A DNA stretch of 64,000 nt from CAIYZT01 sp947461435 (GTDB lineage Bacteria > Pseudomonadota > Alphaproteobacteria > Rhodobacterales > Rhodobacteraceae), in NCBI GenBank assembly GCA_965284435.1, contig OZ260083.1, positions 3,100,001 to 3,164,000 on the forward strand, read 5' to 3'. This document shows positions 16,016 to 25,133 of the stretch, piece by piece. Position numbers and translations under genes: made by a program. Each line of letters opens with the position of its first letter. The stretch's first letter is position 1. The notes under the pieces were generated by a model. The model had not been told where the DNA came from. It was given only the letters and a program-made list of their open reading frames with translations, and ran no database searches.

Positions 16016-17608
16016 ATGTGGGATTGGATCAAGATTGTTGCGCTGGGGCTGATCGCCCTTGCCGCAGCAATCGCCGCAAACTGGGCGCGCGACATCGGAT
16101 ATCAGGTCCACGCCATAATCGTGATGCTTGTCGCGGCCGGCATGTTCCTGTGGACCGTGCGCCATATGGACGAGGGCAAAGGCCCCGCCCCCGCCGGATA
16201 CAATGACGCGGTGATACGCGCCGGCGTTATTGCGACAACGTTCTGGGGCCTCGCGGGGTTTCTCGTGGGCGTCATAATTGCGTTCCAATTGGCCTTTCCG
16301 TCGCTGAACTTTGAAGTCTTGCAAGGGTTCGGCAATTTTGGCCGTCTACGTCCGCTTCACACGTCAGCCGTTGTTTTCGCCTTCGGCGGCAACGCCTTGA
16401 TCGCCACCTCGTTCTACATCGTCCAACGAACCTGCGCCGTTCGGCTTTGGGGGGGCAATCTGGGTTGGTTTGTCTTCTGGGGCTACCAACTCTTCATCGT
16501 TCTGGCCGCCACGGGCTACTTGATGGGGGTTACCCAAGGGCTCGAATATGCCGAACCCGAATGGTACGTCGACCTGTGGTTGACAGTCGTATGGGTGGCC
16601 TATCTCATCACCTTCCTTGGCACACTGATGACACGCCGAGAGCCGCATATCTATGTCGCCAACTGGTTCTTTCTCGCGATGATCGTCACCGTCGCGATGC
16701 TTCATCTGGTCAATAACCTCGCGGTCCCCGTCAGTCTGTTTGGATCGCGCTCTGTTCAGGTGTTTTCGGGTGTGCAAAGCGCCATGACCCAGTGGTGGTA
16801 TGGACATAATGCCGTGGGCTTTTTCCTGACCGCCGGCTTCTTGGGGATGATGTATTACTTTGTGCCCAAACAGGCCGGAAAACCGATCTACAGCTATAAA
16901 CTATCCATAATCCACTTCTGGGCCCTGATTTTCTTGTATATTTGGGCCGGACCACACCATTTGCACTATACCGCCTTGCCTGATTGGGCGTCGACCCTTG
17001 GCATGGTTTTCTCGGTGATCCTGTGGATGCCATCCTGGGGCGGCATGATCAACGGTCTGATGACGCTGTCCGGTGCTTGGGACAAGATCAGGACCGACCC
17101 GATCTTGCGCATGATGGTCATTTCATTGGGCTTTTATGGGATGAGCACCTTTGAAGGGCCGATGATGTCGATCCGGGCCGTCAACTCTTTGTCGCACTAC
17201 ACAGACTGGACCATCGGCCATGTCCATTCCGGTGCCTTGGGCTGGAACGGAATGATCACCTTTGCATCGCTCTATTTCCTGACACCTCGTTTGTGGAATC
17301 GCGACAGGTTGTACAGCCTCAGCCTGGTGAATTGGCACTTCTGGCTCGCCACGATTGGCATCATTTTATACGCCTCATCGATGTGGGTCACAGGGATCAT
17401 GGAAGGTCTGATGTGGCGCGAGGTGGATGCAAACGGGTTCCTTGTGAACTCCTTCGCCGACACCGTGGCCGCAAAGTTCCCGATGTATGTCGTGCGCGGT
17501 CTTGGGGGGGTCATGTACCTCAGCGGGGCGTTGATCATGACCTATAACCTGTGGATGACGGCATATGGCAAACGCCAGCCCGTCGCCCTTGCCAACCCAG
17601 CCGAATAA
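16016..17608 (+). CDS. ccoN: Cytochrome cbb3 oxidase subunit I
   Basis: 530-residue catalytic subunit with about 12 or more membrane helices. Heme and copper ligands are visible: RPLHTSAVVFAFGGNAL for low-spin heme b, WYGHNAVGFFLTAGFLGMMYYFVPK and PHHLHYTALPDW for CuB, and WTIGHVHSGALGWNG for the hemes. The enzyme reduces oxygen to water with high affinity and pumps protons. ATG 16016 follows AAGGAGAGATCGAGCC; an ATG at 15938 would add a non-hydrophobic tail. First gene of ccoNOQP, behind an FNR box. Confidence 0.96.
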   Translation: MWDWIKIVALGLIALAAAIAANWARDIGYQVHAIIVMLVAAGMFLWTVRHMDEGKGPAPAGYNDAVIRAGVIATTFWGLAGFLVGVIIAFQLAFPSLNFEVLQGFGNFGRLRPLHTSAVVFAFGGNALIATSFYIVQRTCAVRLWGGNLGWFVFWGYQLFIVLAATGYLMGVTQGLEYAEPEWYVDLWLTVVWVAYLITFLGTLMTRREPHIYVANWFFLAMIVTVAMLHLVNNLAVPVSLFGSRSVQVFSGVQSAMTQWWYGHNAVGFFLTAGFLGMMYYFVPKQAGKPIYSYKLSIIHFWALIFLYIWAGPHHLHYTALPDWASTLGMVFSVILWMPSWGGMINGLMTLSGAWDKIRTDPILRMMVISLGFYGMSTFEGPMMSIRAVNSLSHYTDWTIGHVHSGALGWNGMITFASLYFLTPRLWNRDRLYSLSLVNWHFWLATIGIILYASSMWVTGIMEGLMWREVDANGFLVNSFADTVAAKFPMYVVRGLGGVMYLSGALIMTYNLWMTAYGKRQPVALANPAE

Positions 17609-17619
17609 GGAGCAAGGAC

Positions 17620-18345
17620 ATGGCTTTTCTTGACCGTCACAAAATCCTAGAAACCAACGCCACATATCTGCTGATTGGCAGCCTTTTGGTTGTCTCTATC
17701 GGGGGCATCGTTGAAATCGCCCCACTTTTCTATTTGCAAAACACCATCGAAACCGTCGACGGGATGCGTCCCTACACACCACTCGAACTGGCTGGCCGCG
17801 AGATCTATATTCGCGAAGGATGCTATCTGTGCCACAGCCAGATGATCCGTCCGATGCGCGACGAGGTTGAACGGTATGGCCATTACAGCCTCGCGGCCGA
17901 ATCCATGTATGATCATCCGTTTCAATGGGGATCCAAACGCACCGGGCCGGATCTGGCACGGGTGGGCGGGCGATACTCAGATAGCTGGCACGTCGACCAT
18001 CTCAGCAATCCGCAGGTCGTGGTGCCCGAATCTGTGATGCCGAAATATGCTTTCCTCTTGGATCGACCGCTGGACGGAAAATATATTGGCGATCTGATGG
18101 CAACGCACCGCATGGTGGGCGTGCCCTACAGCGATGACATGATCGCGAATGCAAAGGCAGATTTCGCGGTCCAAGCTAACCCGGACAACGATTATTCCGG
18201 CTTGCAAGAACGCTATCCCAAATCTTCCGTCCGCAGCTTTGACGGCGTGCCGGGCGTGTCCGAAATGGATGCCTTGATTGCCTATCTGCAAATGCTTGGC
18301 ACCTTGGTCGATTTTTCGACCTTCACCCCCGATGCCAGCCGATAG
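17620..18345 (+). CDS. ccoO: Cytochrome cbb3 oxidase subunit II (monoheme cytochrome c)
   Basis: 241 residues: one N-terminal membrane anchor (YLLIGSLLVVSIGGIVEIAP) and one periplasmic heme c site C68-YLC-H72, with PDLARVGGRYSD and a later methionine axial ligand region (PESVMPKYAF). It receives electrons from CcoP and passes them to CcoN. GGAGCAAGGACATG gives the start, 11 bases after ccoN. Confidence 0.96.
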   Translation: MAFLDRHKILETNATYLLIGSLLVVSIGGIVEIAPLFYLQNTIETVDGMRPYTPLELAGREIYIREGCYLCHSQMIRPMRDEVERYGHYSLAAESMYDHPFQWGSKRTGPDLARVGGRYSDSWHVDHLSNPQVVVPESVMPKYAFLLDRPLDGKYIGDLMATHRMVGVPYSDDMIANAKADFAVQANPDNDYSGLQERYPKSSVRSFDGVPGVSEMDALIAYLQMLGTLVDFSTFTPDASR

Positions 18346-18355
18346 GAGGCCACAG

Positions 18356-18541
18356 ATGGACGTTTACACCCTGCTGCGGGAATTTGCCGACAGCTGGTTT
18401 CTCATCGGAATGTTCGGCTTCTTCGTCGGCGCAATCCTATGGTCGTGGCGCCCCGGCTCTGCTCGGGCTCAACAGGCTGCGGCCCTTGTGCCATTCGCCC
18501 ACGATGATGCGCCTGCCAGCCGGAAAGGTCTGAAATCATGA
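18356..18541 (+). CDS. ccoQ: Cytochrome cbb3 oxidase subunit IV
   Basis: 61-residue protein with a single helix (WFLIGMFGFFVGAILWSW) and a charged tail. CcoQ/FixQ stabilises the oxidase complex. AGGAGG lies upstream, and its stop overlaps the ccoP start (ATGA at 18538-18541). Confidence 0.93.
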   Translation: MDVYTLLREFADSWFLIGMFGFFVGAILWSWRPGSARAQQAAALVPFAHDDAPASRKGLKS

Positions 18542-19416
18542 AGAAACCGATTGACCGCGAACGCGAAGTTACCACGACCGGCCATGTTTGGGACGGTATC
18601 GAAGAGTTGAACAACCCCCTTCCCCGATGGTGGGTCTGGACGCTGTATGCCACCATCATTTGGGGGATTGGTTATGCAATCGCGTATCCGGCCTGGCCTT
18701 TGTTGACCGGGGCGACGCCAGGACTGTTGGGATTTTCCACACGGGCCGAAGTGGCCGCTGATATCGCGGCAGTCGAAGCGTCAAATGCCGGCATGATGAC
18801 GGCGCTCGCCGCAGTAGATCTGACGACAATTGACTCAAGTCCCGAATTGCAAGGCTTTGCGGTCAACGCGGGGGCAGCCATCTTTCGGGCCAATTGCTCG
18901 CAGTGCCACGGCGCAGGGGCGGCAGGCGGCAAGGGTTATCCAAACCTTTTGGATAATGATTGGCTTTGGGGTGGGGCCATCACGGATATCGCCTATACCG
19001 TGACAAATGGCGTGCGAAACGAACAATCCCCCGACACGCGCTATTCGCAAATGCCCGCCTTTGGTGAAATTCTGACACCAGAAGAGATTCAGGCTTTGGT
19101 CAATCACGTGCTGGCCATTTCAGGGCAGGAACATGACGCCGCGCTTGCCACAACCGGGGCTGCCCTGTTTGCGGAAAATTGTGCGGTCTGCCACGGCGAG
19201 AAAGCCGAAGGAAACCGCGAATTCGGCTCCCCAACGCTGACAGACGCCATCTGGCTTTACGGCGGCGATGCAAAAACGCTGACGCAAACCGTAACGCTTG
19301 CCCGCTTCGGGGTCATGCCGGCCTGGTCGCAAGGCTACCGCGGTGCCTCGGGCCTCAACCCGGCGGAAATCAACGCTGTTGCCACTTACGTGCACCAATT
19401 GGGCGGCGGGGAATAA
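18538..19416 (+). CDS. ccoP: Cytochrome cbb3 oxidase subunit III (diheme cytochrome c)
   Basis: 292 residues. A cytoplasmic FixP_N segment (TTGHVWDGIEELNNPLPRWW) is followed by one helix and two c-type domains with heme sites C120-SQC-H124 and C215-AVC-H219. The typical DNDWLWGG and DAIWLYGG motifs precede the axial methionines (QMPAFG, VMPAWS). It accepts electrons from the bc1/cytochrome c pool. Last gene of ccoNOQP. Confidence 0.96.
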   Translation: MKKPIDREREVTTTGHVWDGIEELNNPLPRWWVWTLYATIIWGIGYAIAYPAWPLLTGATPGLLGFSTRAEVAADIAAVEASNAGMMTALAAVDLTTIDSSPELQGFAVNAGAAIFRANCSQCHGAGAAGGKGYPNLLDNDWLWGGAITDIAYTVTNGVRNEQSPDTRYSQMPAFGEILTPEEIQALVNHVLAISGQEHDAALATTGAALFAENCAVCHGEKAEGNREFGSPTLTDAIWLYGGDAKTLTQTVTLARFGVMPAWSQGYRGASGLNPAEINAVATYVHQLGGGE

Positions 19417-19428
19417 GCCCCCGATCCC

Positions 19429-19442
19429 TTGATCCACATCAA
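19429..19442. promoter_or_regulatory. FNR box 3 (before ccoG)
   Basis: TTGATCCACATCAA, again a perfect TTGAT-N4-ATCAA site, 13 bases after ccoP and 51 bases before the ccoG ATG. It gives the maturation operon ccoGHIS its own low-oxygen promoter. Confidence 0.88.
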
Positions 19443-19453
19443 GGCGAAAGCAC

Positions 19454-19478
19454 ATGCAGCCCTGCATAAGGGCTGCAT
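19454..19478. other. Perfect hairpin between ccoP and ccoG
   Basis: ATGCAGCCCT-GCATA-AGGGCTGCAT: a 10-bp perfect stem with a 5-base loop, ending 15 bases before the ccoG start and just before its AAGGAAA ribosome-binding site. No T run follows, so it is a weak terminator candidate. It may end or stabilise ccoNOQP mRNA, or sit in the ccoG leader and act on translation. Confidence 0.6.
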
Positions 19479-19493
19479 CTTGAAGGAAACTCC

Positions 19494-20933
19494 ATGTCTC
19501 TGCCCGACGCCCCCCCGTCCTTATACGCTGCCCGTCAGCCCGTCTTTCCCCGCCGCGTGAAGGGCGCGTTTCGATCCTTGAAATGGGGGATCATGGCGGT
19601 CACGTTGGGCATCTATTACCTGACGCCTTGGATCAGATGGGACAGGGGGCCATCCCTTCCCGATCAAGCCGTTTTGATCGACCTGTCCGGCCGCAGATTT
19701 TACTTTTTCTGGATCGAAATCTGGCCGCACGAATTCTATTTCATCGCCGGATTGTTGATCATGGCCGGCTTGGGCTTGTTTTTGTTCACCTCGGCCCTCG
19801 GGCGGGTTTGGTGCGGCTACGCCTGCCCGCAAACCGTGTGGACCGATCTGTTTATCCTGACAGAGCGTTGGGTTGAAGGCGACCGTAACGCCCGGGTTCG
19901 CCTGTACGAAGCCCCCTGGAGCCTGCGCAAAGCCAGACTTCGTCTGACCAAATGGGTCATTTGGCTGCTGATCGGTCTGGCAACGGGGGGGGCGTGGGTC
20001 TTTTACTTTGCCGATGCGCCAACTTTGCTGCACGATCTCCTCTCGGGTCAGGCCGCCGTGATTGCCTATACGACAATGGCCCTTTTGACGATGACCACGT
20101 TCTTCTTCGGCGGCATCGCACGCGAACAAGTCTGCATATATGCCTGCCCGTGGCCTCGGATTCAGGCGGCCATGATGGATGAAGATACCCTCACAATCGG
20201 GTACCGCGACTGGCGCGGAGAGCCCCGGGGCAAAGCCAGAATAGAAGGGCATGGCGACTGTATTGATTGCATGGCTTGCGTCAACGTCTGCCCCATGGGG
20301 ATCGACATCCGCGATGGCCAACAGATGGCCTGCATCACCTGTGGCTTGTGTATAGACGCCTGTGACGACGTGATGGACAAAACCGGCAAGCCGCGCGGGC
20401 TGGTGGATTATTTCGCGCTCAAGGACGAACCGATGGAACGCGCGGGCGGCAAACCCTTGCCCGTCTGGAAACACGTTCTCAGGCCCCGGACCCTCCTTTA
20501 CACGGCCTTGTGGTCGATGGTGGGCTTTGGGCTTGTTTTCGCCTTGTTCATCCGGTCCGACATTGACCTGACGGTCGCCCCCGTCCGCAACCCGACATTC
20601 ATCACGCTGGCAGATGGCACGATCCGCAACGTCTATGACATTCGTCTGCGCAACAAACGGCAAACCGATCAGACTTTCCATCTCGGGGTGACATCGCACG
20701 ATCCTTTTGCCCTGCAAATACAAGGCGCTGACGGTGACTCTGTGATCGTTCCGGCGGACGCGGTGCTTGAAGTGCGCGTCTATCTCAGCGCCGGGCCAGA
20801 CCAACGTGCAGCCCTGGAAGACCGCACAGCAGTGCGCATCTGGGTCGAAGATGTTGAAAGTGACAACCGCGCTTACCAAGACACGTCCTTTACCGGCACC
20901 GGAAACGACACAAACGGAGGTGATCATGACTGA
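19494..20933 (+). CDS. ccoG: cbb3 oxidase maturation protein, polyferredoxin (RdxA/FixG)
   Basis: 479 residues with about five helices. Cys clusters: CGYACPQTVW and CIYACPWPRIQ in the membrane part and a dicluster ferredoxin region CIDCMACVNVCP ... CITCGLCIDAC. The C-terminal 120 residues form the FixG Ig-like periplasmic domain. CcoG reduces Cu(II) to Cu(I) for CuB insertion into the oxidase. AAGGAAACTCC precedes the ATG. The final 8 bases overlap ccoH. Confidence 0.95.
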   Translation: MSLPDAPPSLYAARQPVFPRRVKGAFRSLKWGIMAVTLGIYYLTPWIRWDRGPSLPDQAVLIDLSGRRFYFFWIEIWPHEFYFIAGLLIMAGLGLFLFTSALGRVWCGYACPQTVWTDLFILTERWVEGDRNARVRLYEAPWSLRKARLRLTKWVIWLLIGLATGGAWVFYFADAPTLLHDLLSGQAAVIAYTTMALLTMTTFFFGGIAREQVCIYACPWPRIQAAMMDEDTLTIGYRDWRGEPRGKARIEGHGDCIDCMACVNVCPMGIDIRDGQQMACITCGLCIDACDDVMDKTGKPRGLVDYFALKDEPMERAGGKPLPVWKHVLRPRTLLYTALWSMVGFGLVFALFIRSDIDLTVAPVRNPTFITLADGTIRNVYDIRLRNKRQTDQTFHLGVTSHDPFALQIQGADGDSVIVPADAVLEVRVYLSAGPDQRAALEDRTAVRIWVEDVESDNRAYQDTSFTGTGNDTNGGDHD

Positions 20934-21390
20934 TTTCTTTTCAGCCCCCATCACGGGCGCAAAATTCTTTGCCATCTTCGCCAGCTTCTTCTTCGTGATC
21001 ATCGCCGTAAATTTCGTTCTGGCCTATGAGGCCATTCACACCTTTCCCGGGCTTGAGGTCGACAACACCTATGTGGCCAGCCAGACCTTTGATGCCGAAC
21101 GTACTGCGCAGCTTGCCTTGGGCTGGACCGTTCGTGCCACCGTCGCACAGGGCACCTTGTCCATCAGCATAACCGACAAGGATGGCGCGCCCGTAAAGGT
21201 GGCAAGCATTTCTGGCATTTTTGGCCGGGCGACCAGCACCTTGGCCGACCAAACCCCGAACTTCGTCTTCGATGGCACGTCCTACCGCGCAGCAGTCCTC
21301 GCCGGTCCCGGAAACTGGAACTTTCGTCTTCAGGCAGTTGCCCGTGATGGTACGGGCTTTCACCAGCGGCTCATTGTCAGCGTGAACTGA
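20926..21390 (+). CDS. ccoH: cbb3 oxidase assembly protein FixH/CcoH
   Basis: 154 residues with one N-terminal helix (FFAIFASFFFVIIAVNFVLAY) and a FixH periplasmic domain beginning AIHTFPGLEVDNTYVASQ. It is required to assemble stable CcoNOP. ATG 20926 follows GGAGGTGATC and overlaps the ccoG end by 8 bases. The 3' neighbour ccoI starts 2 bases after its stop. Confidence 0.93.
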   Translation: MTDFFSAPITGAKFFAIFASFFFVIIAVNFVLAYEAIHTFPGLEVDNTYVASQTFDAERTAQLALGWTVRATVAQGTLSISITDKDGAPVKVASISGIFGRATSTLADQTPNFVFDGTSYRAAVLAGPGNWNFRLQAVARDGTGFHQRLIVSVN

Positions 21391-21392
21391 CC

Positions 21393-23570
21393 ATGGCCTT
21401 TGCTGAATCACCCAGTGGAATGGCCTGCCCGGGCTGCATCGCGGCCCAGATCGTAACAGACGGCGCCTCGGGGCGCGCGGCAGATGCCAGTGAAACCACG
21501 CAACTGGCCCTGCCCAGCGCGCATTGCGCCGCATGCATCCAAACCGTTGAATCTGGTTTGCGGGCCATGCAAGGGGTGCGAGAGGCGCGCGTGAACCTGA
21601 CCCTGCGCCGGGTTCGCATCCAACATTCACGGATCGTGACCCCCGAAGACATGATCGCCCAATTGGGCCGCCTTGGGTTCGAAGCCCTGCCCTTGGATAT
21701 GGTCGCCCTGTCCAGCACGCAAAACGATCGTCAGTCGCGTGATCTTCTGATGCGCCTTGGCATCGCCTTCTTTGCGATGATGAACATCATGCTTCTTTCG
21801 GTCGCCGTCTGGTCCGGTGCAGGTGGCGTCACGCGCGATATGTTCCATTTAGTGTCCGCCATCATTGCTCTGCCCACAGTGGCATTCGCTGGCCAGCCCT
21901 TCTTTCGTTCGGCCTATGCTTCCTTGAAGGCGGGGCGCCTGGGGATGGATGTCCCAATCTCTCTCGCCCTGATCCTCGCCTCGTCCATCTCGGTTTACGA
22001 GACATTTCATTCGGGCGAAAAGGCCTATTTCGATGCCGCGGTCATGTTGACCTTCTTTTTGCTGGGGGGGCGTTATCTTGATTTTCGCACCCGCACCTTG
22101 GCGCGCTCAGCTGCGCAAGAGTTGACAGCCCTTGAAGTGCCGCGCGCGGTCCGTATCACCCAAGTCGGCGAAGAAACCGTCGCTGTCTCTTCGCTGCGTG
22201 CCGCAGAGCGCGTGATCATCCGCCCCGGTGGCCGTATTCCTGTCGACGGTATCATCTTGAAAGGCGAATCCGAAATCGACCGCGCCTTGATCACCGGAGA
22301 AAGTCTGCCCAGTTGGGCCGGACCGAAGAGTTTGGTTGCCGCGGGCGAGGTTAACTTGACAGGAACCTTGGAGGTACAAATCACAGCGGCGGGCAAGGAT
22401 ACCTCGCTGCGGCGGATGGCCGACCTTGTTGCGATCGCCGAAGAAACGCGCAACCGTTACACCTCGCTGGCCGATCGTGCCGCTCGTCTTTATTCGCCTC
22501 TTGTCCACCTTCTGTCTTTCTCTTCATTCGGGGTCTGGATGCTGCACACGCAGGGGGATTTTCGCACCTCGATCAACATTTCTGCCGCTGTCCTGATCAT
22601 CACCTGCCCCTGCGCTTTGGGGCTTGCCGTGCCGGCTGTTATCACGGCCGCCTCAGGAAAATTGTTCCGGGCCGGCCTTCTGATCAAATCCGCCACCGCG
22701 TTGGAGCGTCTGGCCGAGGTTGATACCGTCGTGTTCGACAAAACGGGAACCCTGACCTTGGGGCAACCGCATCCGTGCAATCTTGACAGCCTGACCCGCG
22801 ATCAAAAAGCCATCGTTGCTGCCTTGGCGGCAGGGTCCTCCCACCCGCTTGCAATCGCTCTGCAGGGCGCCGAAACGCAGGCGCCTATCACGCAAAAATC
22901 CGAACTGCCCGGCTACGGCGTCAGCGGGATCTGGCAAGATCAACCTGTTCGTCTGGGCCGCGCGGCTTGGGTGGGCGCTGTGCCCGGTGAGAAAACCGCA
23001 ACCTGGCTGCGAATCGGCAAACAGGCTCCGGTTGAGATTACCTTCACAGACCAACTGCGTCCCGGCGCCGCCGAGCTTGTAAAGTCTTTGCTGCAACAGG
23101 GCAAATCTCTTCACCTTCTGTCTGGCGATGTTCCAGCCGCCGTGCGCGACCTTGCCAACCGCCTGTCCATCCCCCATTGGCAGGCCGAGGTTTTGCCTGC
23201 CCAAAAGACAACTTTTGTCTCTGATTTGGTCGCGCGGGGCCATAAGGTCTTGATGGTGGGGGATGGCCTGAATGATACCGGCGCGCTTGCGGCAGCAACC
23301 GTGTCGATCTCGCCCGCCACGGCCTTGGACGCGGCCCGCGTCGCGTCGGACATTGTGCTGATGGGTCAAGACATTTCGCCCATTGCCATGGCTTTGCGCA
23401 TCGCCACGCAAAGCCGCAAAAGGATTGCGGAAAATTTCGCCATTTCAGCCGCTTACAATGTCATTGCCGTGCCTGTCGCCATGGTTGGGCTTGCAACGCC
23501 ACTATTGGCCGCTCTGGCCATGTCGCTGTCGTCCATCACTGTCACACTCAACGCCCTTCGGCTGAAATAG
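21393..23570 (+). CDS. ccoI: Copper-translocating P-type ATPase for cbb3 assembly
   Basis: 725 residues. An N-terminal CPGC motif and an HMA-like domain (HCAACIQTVE, metal-binding CxxC) are followed by eight membrane helices, the actuator loop LITGESLPSW, the ion-binding CPC (ITCPCALGLAVP), phosphorylation site DKTGTLT, HP motif SSHPLA and hinge GDGLNDTGAL. It exports Cu(I) across the inner membrane for oxidase assembly. It follows ccoH by 2 bases and precedes ccoS by 8. Confidence 0.95.
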   Translation: MAFAESPSGMACPGCIAAQIVTDGASGRAADASETTQLALPSAHCAACIQTVESGLRAMQGVREARVNLTLRRVRIQHSRIVTPEDMIAQLGRLGFEALPLDMVALSSTQNDRQSRDLLMRLGIAFFAMMNIMLLSVAVWSGAGGVTRDMFHLVSAIIALPTVAFAGQPFFRSAYASLKAGRLGMDVPISLALILASSISVYETFHSGEKAYFDAAVMLTFFLLGGRYLDFRTRTLARSAAQELTALEVPRAVRITQVGEETVAVSSLRAAERVIIRPGGRIPVDGIILKGESEIDRALITGESLPSWAGPKSLVAAGEVNLTGTLEVQITAAGKDTSLRRMADLVAIAEETRNRYTSLADRAARLYSPLVHLLSFSSFGVWMLHTQGDFRTSINISAAVLIITCPCALGLAVPAVITAASGKLFRAGLLIKSATALERLAEVDTVVFDKTGTLTLGQPHPCNLDSLTRDQKAIVAALAAGSSHPLAIALQGAETQAPITQKSELPGYGVSGIWQDQPVRLGRAAWVGAVPGEKTATWLRIGKQAPVEITFTDQLRPGAAELVKSLLQQGKSLHLLSGDVPAAVRDLANRLSIPHWQAEVLPAQKTTFVSDLVARGHKVLMVGDGLNDTGALAAATVSISPATALDAARVASDIVLMGQDISPIAMALRIATQSRKRIAENFAISAAYNVIAVPVAMVGLATPLLAALAMSLSSITVTLNALRLK

Positions 23571-23578
23571 GGGATAGC

Positions 23579-23737
23579 ATGGATATCTTGGTCGTCCTTA
23601 TTCCGGTTTCTCTTGGCCTTGGCACGCTTGGCCTTTTGGCCTTCTTATGGACCTTGCGGCACGGGCAGTATGATGATCCGGCAGGCGATGCCGCCCGGAT
23701 TCTGACGGATGACAATGATGCCGCACCCGCAGACTAG
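23579..23737 (+). CDS. ccoS: cbb3 oxidase assembly protein CcoS
   Basis: 52-residue protein reading MDILVVLIPVSLGLGTLGL, then AFLWTLRHGQYDDPAGDAARIL. That single helix followed by W-x-L-[RK]-x-GQ[YF]DD is the CcoS/FixS signature. GGGATAGC precedes the ATG. It completes ccoGHIS and is needed for heme/copper cofactor insertion. Confidence 0.9.
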   Translation: MDILVVLIPVSLGLGTLGLLAFLWTLRHGQYDDPAGDAARILTDDNDAAPAD

Positions 23738-23853
23738 TGCTGTCATCCCGCGCGGACACGTCGTGTCGCCAGTGGGTCTTTCAACGCCGCAGTCATGGTG
23801 GTCTTGCCCGGCAAAAGCCGCTAGGGATGCGCAAAGCGAAGAAGGGCCCGATC

Positions 23854-24645
23854 ATGCGTTCCACCCAGTTCACCCATGCCATCACGCGCAAACCGGCCGC
23901 GTCAATCACGCTGGGCCTTCGGGCCGTAGATACCGGCAATCCTGATCTGGCTTTGATGCAAAGCCATCATGCCGACTACATTGCGACCCTGCGCAGAACC
24001 GGCGCCACCGTTGTGGAACTAGAGGCGTTGGATGCCTTTCCGGACTCCGTGTTTGTGGAAGATACCGCCCTTTGTCTTCCCGAAGGGGCCGTGATCATGC
24101 GCCCCGGGGCCCCATCACGCCTTGGTGAGTCCGCGCTGATGGCCCCGCATTTGGCGGCCTTGTACGGCGATCTGCGCCGGATCGAGGGCGCCCAAAGCTT
24201 TATCGAAGGGGGCGATATTCTTGTCTCGGAAACCGAGATCATGGTGGGCCGTTCCGCCCGCACCAACGCCGCCGGTGTGGCCGAATTGGCCGCCACCGTG
24301 GCCGACTGGGGTCACAAGGTGCGCGAAGTCTTCACGCCGCCCGGCGTCTTGCATTTCAAGACCGATTGTTCGCTGCTGGACGGACAGACCGTCTTATCCA
24401 CCGAACGGCTGGCAGCCTCGGGCTGTTTTCCGGGCTACAAGGTAATCTACACCGCCCCCGGAGAGGAGGCTTGCGCCAATGCGATCCGCTTCAACGATCT
24501 GGTGATCATGCCGGCGGGCTTTTCTGCCACCCGCGATCGCATCCTTGCCGCCGGTTTTGACGTGGCCGAGATTGGAAACTCGGAATGCGCCAAACTGGAT
24601 GGCGGCATGTCCTGCCTGTCTTTGCGTTTTACGCCAAAGGCTTAA
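23854..24645 (+). CDS. NG,NG-dimethylarginine dimethylaminohydrolase
   Basis: 263 residues of the amidinotransferase/DDAH fold. Catalytic residues are in place: E118 (FIEGGD), H167 (LHFKTD) and C254 (GGMSCLSLRF). FVEDTALCLPEGA is the substrate-binding strand. The enzyme splits asymmetric dimethylarginine to citrulline and dimethylamine. The start at 23854 fits family length; an ATG at 23827 is possible. It meets the next gene tail to tail with a 4-base overlap. The link to the upstream cco operon seems only positional. Confidence 0.9.
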   Translation: MRSTQFTHAITRKPAASITLGLRAVDTGNPDLALMQSHHADYIATLRRTGATVVELEALDAFPDSVFVEDTALCLPEGAVIMRPGAPSRLGESALMAPHLAALYGDLRRIEGAQSFIEGGDILVSETEIMVGRSARTNAAGVAELAATVADWGHKVREVFTPPGVLHFKTDCSLLDGQTVLSTERLAASGCFPGYKVIYTAPGEEACANAIRFNDLVIMPAGFSATRDRILAAGFDVAEIGNSECAKLDGGMSCLSLRFTPKA

Positions 24646-25058
24646 GGCGTCATCACATCCTTGCGCTGATAATCTTCGGTTTCGGTTGATCCATCATCAA
24701 AAGTCACCCGCACCGTCACTGACTGGATCAAACCCAAATCGAAGGGAACATAGGGCAGAACCCCCTGATCCATCTTCAGCGCATTTGGCTGCGCTTCACC
24801 ATCGTGGCATGGCTCCATCGTCAACGGCATATCCGGCGCGGCGCCGTTCGTGCCGAAAGTTACCGCTTCAATGCCGCAGCGCCATGCCAGCAGATTGGTA
24901 AAGTACAGCAGATCCTGTCCCTCATATGCGCGCACCGCAATCCACGACGGCTTTATCGCTGTCAGAATCGGCTTTACCTTGGCCGCAGTGGTAAAGTCTT
25001 GCGACACAACGGGGCTGGCTTGTGCCAAGAAAACACAGACGAAAAGCAAAGGGCGCAT
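24642..25058 (-). CDS. Small secreted protein of unknown function
   Basis: 138 residues with a signal peptide (MRPLLFVCVFLAQASPVVSQ|D). The mature part has two cysteines (WRCGIEAV and MEPCHDGE) that could form a disulfide, and ends in a beta-rich, acidic segment (VTVRVTFDDGSTETEDYQ). AAGGAGA six bases before the ATG at 25058 supports the start. I do not recognise the family. Conserved small periplasmic proteins of this type are common in the order. Confidence 0.75.
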   Translation of the reverse strand: MRPLLFVCVFLAQASPVVSQDFTTAAKVKPILTAIKPSWIAVRAYEGQDLLYFTNLLAWRCGIEAVTFGTNGAAPDMPLTMEPCHDGEAQPNALKMDQGVLPYVPFDLGLIQSVTVRVTFDDGSTETEDYQRKDVMTP

Positions 25059-25133
25059 GGAAATCTCCTTTTGCAAAAACCAAAAAGTTAAGGCCTAGTG
25101 TCGGCAAAAGTAATTTGAGCAGCCGTATTACCC

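Noticed and set aside
19521..21002. 493-residue frame antisense to ccoG
   Set aside because: ccoG has its Cys clusters in the other direction; this is a shadow.
23737..24645. Extended start for the dimethylargininase at 23737
   Set aside because: It would begin in the ccoS stop and add 39 residues not seen in the family; start at 23854 preferred.
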